Positions 10,690 to 24,280 are shown, numbered from the stretch's first letter. The stretch is DNA of 64,000 nt from Calliopum simillimum (GCA_951812925.1 OX638368.1:152630492-152694491), one strand, 5' to 3'. A program made the numbers and translations. The notes: generated from the sequence alone by a model not told the origin.

Positions 10690-13600
10690 AATTGTACCAA
10701 AAAAAACGCAATAAACTTCATATGTGGACCAAAAACTTCTAAGAAAATAATATATTCCTAGTTGTTTTCTACAAAACTTGACTAGAAAACATCAGCGAAA
10801 AAATCAAAACAGATTTTTTAATTGAAATATTCAAAATACATACATATGTCCATAAAAGTATTTCAAATAAAATACAAATGCTTTTTTAAGAAACCACAAT
10901 ATTTGAATCAAAATGGAAGTCTGTATCACTTCTTATTTGTTCATTTAATAAGATTTTTGTAATTTTTCTGCAACTTTTACTGACATTTTCTCAAATGACA
11001 TTTAGTATACCCACATTTCAACAGATTCATACGTAATCTTTTATCACCAACTTTTTCAGTTGTGATTTAATAAAGGAACTTTCATTAAAATGTCACAAGC
11101 TCACCCACACAAACATTAATATTTACATGAGTCTCATTCTTATCACAAATAAGGTACTATTTTCGGAATATCGGTTTTTGTCAGCTTTGTTATGAGGGTT
11201 TAAATCCCTATACTAGCCAAAATGTCACGATTTCATGTGGTATTCAAAAAGTAGAAAGTTAGAGCAGATGCCTAAATATCTAATCCTAAAACACTAGCAT
11301 ATGCTCGCTTTTAAGCCGATTAACATTTATTGTTTGTTTGGTAAAATCAAAAATGTTTTCCAATTGTAGAAACTCTATTTTGCTTAAGGCTTCTTTCCAA
11401 AAGCAACTGACACTATTTTTGTTTCACTCAACTCATGTTAACTTATTCAATTTGCAATTAGCCCATGAATTGAATTTTAAAAAATCATTCCGTTCTCTTT
11501 GATGAATTCTGGTGTTTTTTGTTTTCGTTTGTACTGCTTAATATTCATAATCTAAATGCAGCTGAACAGCTTTTAAATTGACCGCAAAAAATCTTGTCAA
11601 CAAAAACAAAAGTTTCTATGAATTTCTTCCAGTTTTTTGTTCCGCCGCTGCCCAAGTTTCTCATTTAAATTCATGACCACTAACCATAATAAAAACCATA
11701 AAATCCTTACGACTTTCATTCTGTATTCTGTTTACCTTTCTTTGTGCGTTTACCTTTTTTGCATTGCAAAAACAAAGAAAATGAAAATTTTCAAAGAAAT
11801 TCTCCTTTTAAGGACTACAGCAACAAGCAACAACTACAACAATTAGTTCCATCATCATAAATTTTTCGTTGTATTTTGTTAAGATCTTAATTTTTACTGC
11901 ACTCTTTTCTTCCGGTATCATTCTTTTTAGTAAGCAGCATTCGGTTTATTAAAAAGAACAAACATTTTTGTCCTGCTTTTCGTTTCATCTTTATTTTGTT
12001 AGGGCTTTTCAAAGAATTTTGTTATTATTCTAAATAATGTGCAGAAATGAAAAAAATTCTAAATATAAGCGAAAATTTTGCCCGAGGCTATAATTTATCT
12101 TCAAATGCTGGCAACACTGGGGCTGCTTTGGCGACTTTAATTAAAAATGTGCGCAAAGGTTATTGTTTCATTTATTATTATTATAACGATTATCGTTACT
12201 TCTCTTTAGAATTTTTCTCTTTTTAATTTGGGCCAGGATACGCCACAAATAGAGACAATAAAATCTTTTTGTCAGGGATTAGTTCATAAAGGATATTCTA
12301 AACAATTTAATGAATTTTACAAATAAGGACTAAACTTAAAGTGTTTTTAACGTTTTTAGTGTTCATTTTTTGCTCTGTGTAGTATATTCAATTCCCTTGC
12401 CTAATAATTTGTGGCATCAAATACAATTTTTTGTATGAATGACCAAATTTTTATTCAGGTCCGATGTACCAAATCAAATTCTTATTCACTTGTTAATTCA
12501 TTAATTACATCTTTTACAGCCTGCGCGTAAAGTTCATTAACAGGAAAAGGTTTCTATATATGTATATGTAGTCGTGTACATATATATTCGAACATACACT
12601 ATTCATGTTTTGTTAAACATCGTTCGATTCTCGTTCGAAAACATTAGCAATTCAATTGCATTTATTCATTATTTATTAACACACACAACAACAACGTTTA
12701 TCAAAATTTACACGTTATCTAATGCTCGTAACTTGTAACACAGTTCCCACAAAAGCAGCGCATTATCCTTCAACATCTGTAGAACAAATTTTGTAATCAC
12801 CAAACAATATCCTCTCAGCCAGAATAAAACTCTCATGAGACGTTTGCCATGAATTATTTATTTAGTAGATAAGTGAATATTTAAATATTACTCATGTTGT
12901 TAGAAACTTGTAGTTGGAGATAGGGAAAACAACAAATCACGTATGTGATATCAAAAGTTAGTCAAAGCTTAAGCATATTGTTCTTGAAGGTATTTGTGAA
13001 GAAAAAAGTAACAAAAGGATAAGAAAAAATGTCCTTGTGCCTTTTTTTGTCATTCTATTTTCTTTTAGAAAGTTTCATGTGACAAATAATTTATTAATAG
13101 AAATAGAATTAGGTGACAGCTTGCATGCGGTGGCGCCTCATAGGAGCATGATATGTTTTAGTTCGGTATCATGCCGCTTCTATGGCGTAACGCTATTTGT
13201 ATATGACAAATGCTGGCAGGGCGGTAGTTAATGAAGAAACTTTTTGCAGGACGAATTGTAATGAATAGAATTCGAAGCTTGATAATTATTAAAGTGGCCA
13301 AATAAACAGCTGTGAAATTACTTCTACAATAAAATAATTTATTATGCAATAGGAAATCAAGAGAAAGATATTGAAACTAGATGCGCAAAATCTTTAGTGC
13401 GTTCTACAAATTTAGAAATCTTTTGACCAGTTACTGATAGGCATAAACAAAATATAACGTTAATTTAAATATTTTGGGCATACAATAAAATTGTTGTTAT
13501 TTTGTTTACAGCATCCCCAGGCACAAATCACTTCCTCTTAAAAATAAGCAAAATAAAAAATAAATAAAAAAACCTAAAAGTTCTTCTAAAATTGCGTGTC
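10690..13600. other. No gene seen; AT-rich noncoding DNA
   Basis: Scattered short frames carry no recognisable protein. T-rich segments and microsatellite-like TATATG runs (near 12555) are present. No repeat boundaries were identified. Confidence 0.5.
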
Positions 13601-13662
13601 TCCTCAATTAACGGCTTTGAAGTTTTTTTCTGGAGAGCCTTAAAAGAACACTGATGTGCAGC

Positions 13663-14888
13663 TGAGCCTTTCTTTGCGTTACCGACCAAGATTCAACTTG
13701 ACATCTCCGATTTTTATGAAAATTGGTGGAAAGTTAGTATTTGACACACATATAACTGTGGTAACATGATTTTTCGAAACTTAGAAAATTTCCAAGATGG
13801 CGGCCACATGAACTTCGATCCAACCTTTGGATACTCACACATTTGAAAATTCATAGCTCATCGGCTTTTTATTCTATTTTAAAGAAATTTTCAGAGTTTC
13901 TGTAGTATGAGCTTTTGAAAAAAAAATAGTACACTGAAAAAAAATAGATTTTTGGTGGATAAAAACCTTTTTTCTTTTCGGCCTTTTTATTTTTCTTGAA
14001 ATATTTTTATTCGAAAGCATATTTTATAACAATTATTTTTCGACTCTCAAAATTGTGGTATGATTTACGGTCATCAAGTTGTGAGTTTTTGAAGTTGTGT
14101 TTATCATGAGCCGTTGGTGCGCGTGCGCTACTATATAGGGTTGCCACCATCCGGACGGAATTTTTTTTTTTTCAGTGAACCCTAGTAAAATTTTTTGTAG
14201 AACATTTTAGCCCATTATAACCAAGTTTCTCGATAATGGGGTCAAAAAGACCACTAAAAACGGGATATAATGAGTTAAGATGTTCTAGAAAATTGTTCCT
14301 TGATTAATTTCATGTTCATGGGTCTTTTTAACCCTTTTACCCAAAGCTTGGTTATAATGGGTTAAAATATTCCACCAAAAAATTCTATAAAAATTTCTAT
14401 GAAAAAAAATACTGTCTAGATGGTGGTAGCCCTGTATGATAGCGCACGCGCACCAACGACAGATGATAAACACAACATTATACAACTTCAAAAACTCATA
14501 ACTTGATAATCGTAAAACATACCACAATTTTGAGAGCCTTACTTTCAAATAAAAATATTTAAAAAAAGGGTGCACCAAGCTCCAAAATGGCTTTGAAAAC
14601 GAAAAAGAGTTTTTATCCACCAAAAATTTATATTTTTTTTTTCAGTGTATTTTTTTCGAAAGCTCAAATCATTCCACAGAAACCCTGAAAATTTCATTAA
14701 AATCGGATAAAAAGCCGATGAGCTATGAATTTTCAAATGTGTGAGTATCCAAAGGTTGGATCGAACTTCGAACTTCGAATTTCGGAAAATCATTTTACCA
14801 CAGTCAAATAATAACTCTCCACTAATTTTCATAAAAATCGGAAAGGTCAAGTCGAATCTTGATCGATTACGCAAAAATAGGTTCTCCT
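13663..14888. repeat. 1.2-kb nested foldback palindrome
   Basis: The left arm (about 13663-14150) and right arm (about 14418-14888) are imperfect reverse complements over roughly 470 bp. Pairs include GTGAGTTTTTGAAGTTGTGT with ACAACTTCAAAAACTCATAA, and CCAACCTTTGGATACTCACA with TGTGAGTATCCAAAGGTTGG. The 260-bp centre (14190-14390) is itself an inverted repeat of the AACCCATTAT family. No coding potential is seen; frames across the arms are by-products of the palindrome. Confidence 0.75.
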
Positions 14889-15750
14889 TTTAATTTTTTT
14901 TCTGTCTTTTGCAACCAGACTTCTAATAAATCGGATTTGCGGAAGGATTAGTTACCTGAATGGTAGAATAAGTTAGCGACACTTGTAAAAAATTATTTTT
15001 GGCCAAGAGAAGTGTGTCTTTTGACCTATAGTGCGTTGCTTTGATCATCATCACAGAGGTCATTCATATGCAAAATCAAATACTTAATAAACATCACTTG
15101 TTTATTGAATCATTTTATTTGGATTGACAGCTAAAGCACACATTGACATAAAATGTGTGTCTTCATTTGGGTCTTTTGTTTGTGTTTCTTTACTTAGTTT
15201 ATATTGCAGTGGTCCTTGTAACCATGAAAACTTGGTCGTTGCAACAGTGCAATGTAATTGAGCAATCAATTATTATGTGTAATACAAGCGAACTAACATT
15301 GATTTGAAATATTGATTGTGGTTATTGTATAAATAAATGCACACAAATGTAGAAATATAAGTATGTATGCATATTAGGGTGCATTTTAAAGGTTCTTATA
15401 ATTGTTTCAATATGAAATAAAAATGCAGTAGCTATTTTAATAATTACAATAAAAATTTCATGCTGTATTGGCGACAGGCCGCCTAACGATTGAGGGGAAA
15501 AAGGGGTCCTCCTTCGGGCCCGAAGTCAATAAGCGATAGAAAGGAAAATGTCACAACAGCTCAGTGGTCAGAGCGTCGCAATCCAACACAAACAAGTTGT
15601 GTTAATAGTTTCTTTGAAGAATAAGCAGAATTCTTTGGATTATTCTTAATGTTGGAAAGTTTAATTATGAAGTTAGTTTATTGACTGTTTTTTTTGCTTG
15701 TATAGTACTAATGAAAGTACCAACGCGCTTTTTTCTAAATTGAAGTATGA

Positions 15751-15901
15751 TAATTTTATATTGAACTAATTAAACAGTCATTTTTGCAATTTTTCAACAA
15801 CAGAAGAAAGCAAGTGCAGTCAATTTCCATGTTAACACTTGCTTTCGTCTGTTGTTGAAAAATTGCAAAAATTACTGTTTAATTAGTTCAATATAAAATT
15901 A
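15751..15901. mobile_element. Near-perfect 150-bp hairpin MITE
   Basis: Arms of about 63 bp (15751-15815 and 15837-15901), with only a few mismatches or indels, flank a loop of about 20 bp. The ends are TAATTTTATATTGAACTAAT and its complement, consistent with a TA target site. Confidence 0.75.
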
Positions 15902-16597
15902 GGAAAGTTTAATGTTTTTTAGATTAAAACAACAAAAATCTGTTTATATGAACAAAATCATCCGGCGAATACGCCTACCTCCTATACAAAGTAAGGGTGT
16001 AGTCGAAGCTGTTTCTCAAAATTTGCATCAATTTGCATTATACTTATTTTGAGCTATCTGTTATAGTTTTCGAATCCAATAGAATTTTTTTGGTCTTATC
16101 TAGTGGAAAGGTCAAAAAATACCATATTTTATCAAAAAAATGTGCTCAAACAAGTACTGCAAGAAAAATGGGAAAAAACACCAACCGAAAATGTCGTAAA
16201 GTGATAGAATCCTCGCAAAGATGTTTAGATGATGTCTCCTCAAATAATGGCTGCCATGGATATTATTAAAAAAGCCTCTTTTACTTGATAAATAATCTCA
16301 AAGCAAAAGTTTACTAAAAAGCAAAATACTTTTGTGACCTTATAAAAAAGATAAATAAATCATTTCTTTGCTTTTTAAGTGATTAGAACGTATCATTTTA
16401 ATTTTTTTATGATGTGGTATCATAGTTAACGTTCCATTGACTCGAAGTTTATAAAAAAAATATTACTTTTCTAAGAATGAAACGGCTAAAAATTGAGTAT
16501 TAATTCGAATTTTCGAATATTTTTTGTATGCAAAATACATCTGTGACTCACTGTACATACATCGTTGGGACAGTACCCTTATGTTCACTAAAAAACT

Positions 16598-17512
16598 AGG
16601 CGGCGCACACTAGTTCAAAATCCTTAAAAGCTGGCCAAAAGTCGAAATCATAATATTTTCGAAGCGAAATTTTTTTTGGGGTCGCTGATTACGAATCTGA
16701 CGTTAGATTTTTTTTAAAATAATGGCTGATGATTTGCATAAATACGTATATTCAAATAAATCTAACATAAAAATTTACTCGCGGGTTTTTGGGGTCGCTG
16801 ATTACGAACCTGATATAAGATTTTTAAAAAACAAAATGACGGACTCGAAATGGGGAAAAAAACAACACCTCCACAATTTTTGTATCTTATTTAAAAATTT
16901 ATTTCAAAACTTTAACTTTGACAGAAATGTGTTCAACGGTAAATTGATATACATAAAAATGGGCTTCAGATTCCTTTATCATGGAGTATAAGCTAAATTA
17001 TAATATAAAAATTTTATCGTTTCGGGCGAGCAACACACATTGATGCTTGGCAAGCAATATGAGTAAAATTTTCCTATGGGCGCCTCAGAAAAGTTCGTGT
17101 CAATCAAAAAATGCTAAAAAGGCACCTCAATTTTTTTATATGTATTAAAAAAGTCTTCAGTTGCCTTAAACCAAAAAAAAAATCTTGGCTGTACTTTGTG
17201 GTACAAATTAGTTCTGGGCCCTTCCTTAACCATAGCTAACTAATTTTGTGAAATAATTTGATATTAAGTTAATCACAATTATCAAAAAAGTATAACTTTT
17301 TGTAAGTTCGAGCTTATAGGTTCGATAGTACTATCTTTTACGAAAAGATTTCATATTCAAGCATTCAAATCGGTTAAGTTTCACAGTAACCACACATTTT
17401 TTACAGTGAACACTTAATAACACAGTCTATAAAAAGATAATTTAAAACTACTTTTTTCCGACTTTTGGCCAGCTATTAAGGATTTTAAATCAATGTGCGC
17501 CATTATCTTAAA
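16598..17512. mobile_element. Element with inverted ends and internal direct repeat
   Basis: The left end GGCGCACACTAGTTCAAAAT, continuing through TCCTTAAAAGCTGGCCAAAA, is matched in reverse complement by 17460-17506 (TTTTGGCCAGCTATTAAGGA). Inside, GGGGTCGCTGATTACGAA occurs at 16677 and again at 16792 in direct orientation. No transposase is visible, so it appears non-autonomous. Confidence 0.55.
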
Positions 17513-17579
17513 AAAATAAATTCATCATATCTCTAAAAATATTTGACGCAGATAGATATGATTGTAAAGAGCATTAAAA

Positions 17580-20100
17580 TATATAATCCTTACTAAAAAA
17601 CTGGGCAATGCCACGCCCCCTCAAAGCTGTGAAGGGCATAGGGAGGAATAGTTTTCAATGAAAAATTGGGCGGTGCTACATCCTGTACAAATAAAATACG
17701 TCGTATTTCTCAAACCATTTAAAGCAAATTATAAGATTTGATACAATGCTACACTATGGTATGTCCAAGTTAAGAAATGGGAAGTCTCTAGGGGGGTTAG
17801 AAGAGGGCTAGACTCTCTTTGAGAAAACTATCTTCCGAATTTAAGCACACACAAGCCTAATAAAACTATTATAAAACGTTGCAAAATGTAAAGTAATAAA
17901 AATATTTTGACCTGTAAAAACTACTATAAAAAAATTCACAAAAAACAGTTCTCAAAAGTTGCAGCTGGAACTTTGATTAAGCAAACTTTCCCACATATTA
18001 TATTGAAAAATTACGAAAACCCGAATCGGGAAAGATATTGAAATAGATAAAAGTCATAACATCTTCGAAGTTTTTGGACTTTGTTGCCTTTGCAAAATTT
18101 TTCTATCAATATTATTAAACCATATCATCAGGTTCTCCATCTCTTCAAAATTTTTTAATTTTTTTAATTAATTTATTGATACCACAGGGCAACACTGATT
18201 CTGCGGCATAAGGTTTCGCAGTCGATTTCAAGTAATCACGACCTACAAAATACGAAAGTAGAACCAAATTTGCCTAATTGACTCCAGTTCTCCAGATATC
18301 CTTGCTTAAAAGTGCAAACATTGCTGTTTTGAGGCATATTTGACGAATAATAAATACATTTATTAAAAATCACAAGTTTAATATTTTGCTGTTGTTTTAA
18401 TGTTACTCTTAAATTATATCCACTATTGATGTATATTTAGTAAAAATTTTTTCGTGAAATAATTTAATATACATAATAACTTTGCTGAATTAATTCCACA
18501 CTTTACCATAAACAAAACATTTTCTAGTATAAGAAATTGGCCATTTACATTTCATAAACGGCCAATTGAAGCGCAAAATCTATAAGGACAGCTCTATACA
18601 ATTTATTCAACCGTTAAAGCGCCAAAATTTAAAATTTTAATTCAATTTCTATTGACGAAAACCCTGTCGGATCCTCTATTTAATCAATAATTTTATATGC
18701 TAGTGCTTTCTTTTGGAAAAGATACGTGCGGGCTTTCATAGTGTCTGTGTGTGTGTGTGTGTATTTGTAAACTTGCTAAATTGTCTGTAAAATTGCAAAA
18801 TTGTTCCAAGTGGTAGAAGTGACGAGCATTAACGTTTGGCTTGACTGCGCTTCTCTATGTTCCGACCAAACGATAAGTTTTGTTGGTCATCTTTTTTGGC
18901 AAGACATTTGAGTTTGTCGTTGTGTGTTCCTTGTTGTTGTTATTAGTTTTGTATTATATTGCTCATAAATATTTAAAATGTGACAAATATCCATGCTGCC
19001 ACTTTCTCACACAGGTTTCATCCTTTTCCTATAGAAAAGGCTTAAGAGAAAATTTCTCCTTTTAAGGATTATTAAACACATCAATTATTCACGTTGTTGA
19101 CAGATTTTTTTCTTTTCTTTTCATTTCTTTTTAGCCATCACTTGCTTAGCGTCTGTCATGCAGTTTAGCAAAATATCTCAAGCCTTTTGCCGTAATTACT
19201 TATTTAATGCGAAACTCTTGATATGTGGCATTTGAGTATTTAGTTTTATACGAAGAAACTTCTGCTTTAAGTTAATCTGCTTTGACGCCTTCAAGTTTGA
19301 TCCACAATTTCGCTTATATCATTGCATTTTATTTTATTTAAACATATTATGTCACAGTAATAAATTTAACTTAATAAAAGGTTACGTATTATAATATCCA
19401 GAGCAACAAGAAATTTGCCTTTTCTTTACATCCGTGTTCTGTCGACCACAGCAACCACAGTGTGACACAACTTTTTAGCCCTGACGCTATTCAAAATCTT
19501 CCGGGCGACCAAGCATCGCATTTAATGTTTACGTGTTGCGACTACGAAATGTGTTTGTTGTCGTAAAGAAAAAGGTTCCCTTTAGTTGTAACCTACTTAG
19601 TGCCGTTCCTTTGAGTCTTTAGTGTTTCCTGCCGCCGTTACTCTTGAGTGTCATGTAAATTTTCATGTTTTTCCCGTGAACATTTCCTACTGCCTCAGAA
19701 TAGAGAATACAACATTTGGCGAAATTGTGTGATAAAATTAAGGCGTATGGTTTTATGTTTGTGGTTTTCTTTATCCGTCAGGCTTAAGTTTTTGCGGCGA
19801 AATATTTTCTTATACTGACACTTGTTTGGCTTTGATGCAGAAAGTTTTCTGTAAATATGTAGCTTTTTTGAAAGCTTAACAATTATGTACTTATGATCAC
19901 TCCAAGAACCTATCAAAAATGGAAATTTAAGGAATACTTCACTCCCAATGATCGTCGTATTGTCTGTTTCACCTGTATTAGACCTAACATAGAGTAAGTA
20001 TAATTCACAAATCCAGGCCGGGGCTCCGAAACTACCTTCAAGCAATGTTATGAGTGAGAGTTGCATAGTTCCAAAACAAGATATTAACCCGAAATTTTAT
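17580..20100. other. No gene seen; noncoding DNA with one microsatellite
   Basis: A short repeat with GGGCAATGCCACGCCCCCT near 17603 resembles the units at 58434-58700. A (GT)n run lies at about 18743-18762. Positions 18180-18350 resemble parts of the inverted repeat at 50950-51530. No protein-coding signal. Confidence 0.5.
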
Positions 20101-20105
20101 ACTTA

Positions 20106-20970
20106 GGGTAGAACGGGGTTAAACAACCACTTTTGTATTTGGCGCTCTATAAAAACTTTGTTTATGATAATAATTTTAAAATTTTAACTGTTCCTGGTTC
20201 GTTGAACCCTTTGTTATAAAATTCAAACGAAATTTTTTTATCAAACTCGTATTGTTTATCCGGTATTTGCATTTGAACAAAAAGTGTGAAATGGTTGTTT
20301 TACCCCACCAGGAGGGGGGTAAACTTTCTTTTTATAATAAAACATTGTTATTTTAAGGGTTATTATTTTATCAGTACTTTACAAAAAGAACAAAATTAAC
20401 TAGAAAAAGTTTCTCTTGAGCTTCATTGATCGCTGGCGTCACTTTCCTCAACGTATAATACTTTTCTTGGATGACCTCTTTTGGAGCGACGAGTATTGTT
20501 TTTGGCTGCCGTGTCTTGGTTTTTGCTCGGAAAATTTCTTTAAAATCTTTTTTCCGACCTTACCGTGGTCGCCAATGCCTGTTTCTCCTTCTGGTTATTT
20601 AACCCCACGTGCTTTTGTTTATTTTAAGGCGAATAACTTTTTAACAAATTTAAATTTTGTAAAACCAGTTACTGATATGGATTCAGCATGTAATTCTGCA
20701 TTTAGAAAATACTTACCTTTTTTTCTGCAATTCACTGATTTGTGGAATTTTGAACTTTTTTCGACTGAAAATATTGCGGCGAGGACGCGTCAAATCTTTC
20801 TTTTGTCAGAACTCAGGTTATAACACACGTGCGGTAATGGAATCCTTTGCCAAAGTTGAGTTGTATCGATCACTATCTACTGTACCAACGATCGTTCGAT
20901 TCGACTTTATTAAAAAAAATTAGAGGCAATTAGTTGTTTAACCCCGTGGCGATTTAACACCGTTCTACCC
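20106..20970. mobile_element. 865-bp DNA transposon with terminal inverted repeats and TACTTA duplication
   Basis: The left end GGGTAGAACGGGGTTAAACA and the right end (reverse complement beginning GGGTAGAACGGTGTTAAA) are inverted, with a second GGGGTTAAACAAC block just inside the right end. The direct repeat TACTTA at 20100-20105 and 20971-20976 looks like a target duplication. On the - strand a broken, lysine- and arginine-rich frame lies at about 20420-20640; on the + strand a 135-residue frame (20416-20823) matches nothing I know. The end style (GGGTA plus G-rich motif) resembles the start of the pogo-like remnant at 31485, but the superfamily is uncertain. Confidence 0.7.
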
Positions 20971-20979
20971 TACTTATTA

Positions 20980-22385
20980 TGATGAAGATATTTGTGACTT
21001 ATAGATTCAAAGATGGTGTATTCCACTTTTTACCATTTCAATTTTGAGAACCTAAAAAAATAAAAACCATGCCGTGAAAAATTATCAGCTCAATTTTTTA
21101 CAACATCTTTCAGATGGTAATCATGGGATTTCCAAAACCCTTTGTTTTAGTCGTCTAGACATAGTGCCTATCAGAAGTAAGCATTCAACATTTTCCAATT
21201 CTACATTTTTCTATCTATTGTCCAAATTCTTTCGAGTTTTTTGGCATTTTTCAAATTTATGGTTCAACAGTTTCTTTTATTGACATCACTCTACGAGTGC
21301 TTGGCCTTACCAGTTTTGCTCATTAAATTTTTATTACTAGAGAGGTACCCAACGCTTAATTTAATTTAATTTTTATCAATTTATTTTCATTTTTTAGATG
21401 ACGTAGCTAAATGGATGGTTAATGGCGCATCTTACCTAAGCATAAGCTAAAATATAAGAAAAAGTACATACATATAATTATGTAAATGACTCGCTAAAAT
21501 AATCATTGCAATAAAATGTTAATGTAAGTATGTAAACTGCCTTCTAGTAACCAGAGTATATTTCTTCTTTGTTCTTAAGTACAGTATTGTAAATTATGTA
21601 ATTACACTATTACAACACTTATTTATTATGAAATAAAAATACCATAATTTACGTTTAAAGCAGAGAGCTAGCTCTTACTAATATAGACATTGGTCTTTCA
21701 AATTAAGTATATAGAAGATTATAAATAATCTTAAAGTTCGAGTTCGAACTTCGTAACTTGCAATATCTAATAAGAAAAATAAAAACAAATAACGACGCTT
21801 GTCCTTTCCAAATAGTTTAATCATTGCTAAATTATATAAAAAATATCATGTATGTATTTCTTCGATAAAAAATTTCTTCTTCAAAACAAAAAATCCTAAA
21901 AACATGATTAACTGAACTTATTTTATACAAAATATTTTAAAAGGTTTCCAAATTAAGCATCATTATTAATTAATACTTATATAATAGTTAAGAAATGCTC
22001 AGTTTTAAAATACTTTTATATGTAGAACGTAAATGCTTCCGTTGTCTTATGACTTCCATACTAAATGACCATGTAAAAAGTATATTTAGAAAAAAAAAAG
22101 CACAAATTCTAAGACACTTAAACTTTATGAAAAACTTTAATGAAAACAAAAAACAAAAAAAACAAACAAAGCACAACAAAATCTTTAGAAAATTTCTTTT
22201 GGCAGACTGAGGTCAACAAAAATTAAAAATATATATACAGTAAAGACCGATTAAGTATCTTTTTCCGGTTAAGAAACATTCTCGCTACTTCTACATCTTT
22301 AATTAAGTTATAGAAAAAAAACCTGCATGTTCCCTACCCAAGGACTCGCCCTTACTGTTTTTATCATTAATATGCATTCTTATTG
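20980..22385. other. No gene seen; AT-rich noncoding DNA
   Basis: No recognisable domains or repeat ends; A-rich tracts around 22080-22180. Confidence 0.5.
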
Positions 22386-22389
22386 TATG

Positions 22390-22880
22390 TATGCATGTAT
22401 GTATTCTCCTTTAACTCCTAGGAAGAGCTTTTGTTGCGATCCCTTGCGATGACTTTGATCTCTTGCCACGACTTTCCTGAATCTTGGATTTCCTTTTCCA
22501 GTTGGTTTTGGATCTACCACGTCCTCTACTGCCTTTTGGATTCTACTAAAGAGCCTAGCGACAAACTTCGCCGTGTGATTTTCGGAGAGTGTGACCAATC
22601 CATCTCCATTTGCGCAGCTTGACCTCGTTTGCTATAGCCCTCTGATTGCATTTTTGATGTAGGTCGGCATTTGATATAGTGCGAGGCCACCAAATCTGTA
22701 GTATACGCCTTAAGCATTTGTTGACGAATACTTGCAGCTTGTTCGTTAATTGTACAGTAACAAGCCATGTTTCGCACCCATATAACAAAACCGATTTCAC
22801 ATTCGAATCAAAAATGCGCACTCTCGTTTTGGTGGATATAAAGGGTGAAGACCATATTTTGTTCAGTTGCCGCAAATAAT
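22390..22880 (-). pseudogene. RTE-clade LINE, 3' end of reverse transcriptase ORF (degenerate)
   Basis: On the - strand, 22875-22555 reads LNKIWSSPFISTKTRVRIFD, then VLLYGCETW, then KLRKWRWIGHTLRK. This is the signature of the C-terminal part of RTE/BovB-type LINE polyproteins (YG-ETW, then a WRWIGH-LR motif). The frame shifts near 22560 and continues to about 22430. The 3' end carries CTAGGAGTTAAAGGAGAATA followed by an (ACAT)n-like tail at 22380-22410. Only the 3' part is present and it has frameshifts, so it is dead. It shares its tail with the 52-bp insertion at 4557-4608. Confidence 0.8.
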
Positions 22881-22929
22881 ATTCTAAATTTAGCGTTTTG
22901 TTTGATTTTTTTTTTTTTTTTGTATGTGC

Positions 22930-23110
22930 GGTATGAGTATCCGTTGACCGATTACGCTTATTTTTAATTCACCGTCTTTCATCATATTATGTTGCTTCTC
23001 AAAAACATTTAAATTATTTCCACGAACAGCCAGACCGACATCACTATATCAACTAAGAAGGTGATTCTGATCAAGAATCTATAGTATCTGCAACGCCTCA
23101 TTTCTCAAAA
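22930..23110 (-). repeat. mini-me-like repeat, eroded copy
   Basis: Contains GTATCCGTTGACCGATTACG, then a CCACGAACAGCCAGACCGAC stretch and GAAGGTGATTCTGATCAAGA, in the order seen in 8590-9062. The ends are gone. Confidence 0.5.
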
Positions 23111-23119
23111 GTGTTACAA

Positions 23120-23850
23120 ATTGAAAAATACTTTTGCATTTTTTTTGGGAAAAGCTTCTCCTTTATATTATTTTAAAAAACCTCAAATAGGAGCTTGTTT
23201 TTTCAGCTTCAAAATGATATATCATTCTTCAGCAACGTTTTTACTCAAATCAAAGGCAAGGCATTACACTGTCCGACAATTTCAAACTTTTTGTAAAACA
23301 CATGAAAAAATCCAAAAAATGCTTTAAATAGACGTTAAAAAAATGTCTGTATCTTGTCGTTTTTCGCCATCATGTCAGATTTTTTTTATTAATCGAGTTT
23401 TGAAGTTTTTAAGACCACTGTACATGAAAAAAAAAAACAAAAAAAATGTATTCTTGTGTTAAATCGATGAATTTAACTATATGATCCTTACATCTTAGGT
23501 ATATCATGTGTTCAGTAAACTTATGCAAAATATTGCGAGGAATATTTTTGTAGCAAATTTTAACCCTCTACATCCTCCACATATGGGTCATTTTTACCCA
23601 CTCCTTAAAAAGGTACAACAATTCCACCTTAAACATGAAAATATTGAGTCAGTATGTACTACAGAAATATTTGTTATAAAATTTCACAACTAAATGCTGA
23701 GTTCTAAAAAGTCGGAATTAAATTCCGAAAGCAAAAAAATCGTTAAAATCAATAAGATCGAAATTTCACCCCACTGTAAAACTCTAACACTAGATTTTGA
23801 ATAAAACTCGCTGTCACAAGATCACAACAAAATTAAACAAGGATCATTTA
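23120..23850. other. No gene seen
   Basis: Short frames without recognisable similarity; A- and T-rich filler. Confidence 0.5.
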
Positions 23851-23854
23851 CCTA

Positions 23855-23970
23855 GAACACATTAACCCATCATATTGTGTTTTTGGTCTTTTTGACCCTT
23901 TTTTTCTTAAAAAAAAAAAAAAAACTGGGATACAATGGGTTATCGTATTCTGCAAACATATTCTACGGAA
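23855..23970. repeat. Palindromic repeat, AACCCATTAT family, copy 3
   Basis: ACATTAACCCATCATATTGT faces GGGATACAATGGGTTATCGT around a GGTCTTTTTGACCC centre and an A15 run. Compare 14190-14390 and 50-165. Confidence 0.6.
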
Positions 23971-24280
23971 AATTCCACTAGGAGTTACTGAAGACGAAAA
24001 ATTATTAAGACTTAGCGAAGGCGCGTCAGAGATGTAATACATATTCGTTATGAGAAGTCTTAATTGATTTAAACGATTTTTTGGGTTCGGGATAAAATTT
24101 CAACTTTTTAGTGTTAAGCAATTAGTTGTGAAATGTTATAGGAAATATTTTTGCAGTACATTCTGACTGAATATTCCCCTGTTTTATGTGTTATTTTTAT
24201 GACGTGCTGGAGAAATTCGACGAGACAAGTAGATTTTTTTTAACGCCTACTTTAAGAATTTTTTAGATTTTCTCATGTGT

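Noticed and set aside
14285..14874. Two overlapping - strand frames of about 110 residues
   Set aside because: They lie on the arm of a palindrome; no domain, no homology and no start context.
20416..20823. 135-residue + strand frame
   Set aside because: Inside a transposon with inverted ends; aromatic-rich composition looks like the reverse of a basic region on the other strand. Kept only as part of the element.
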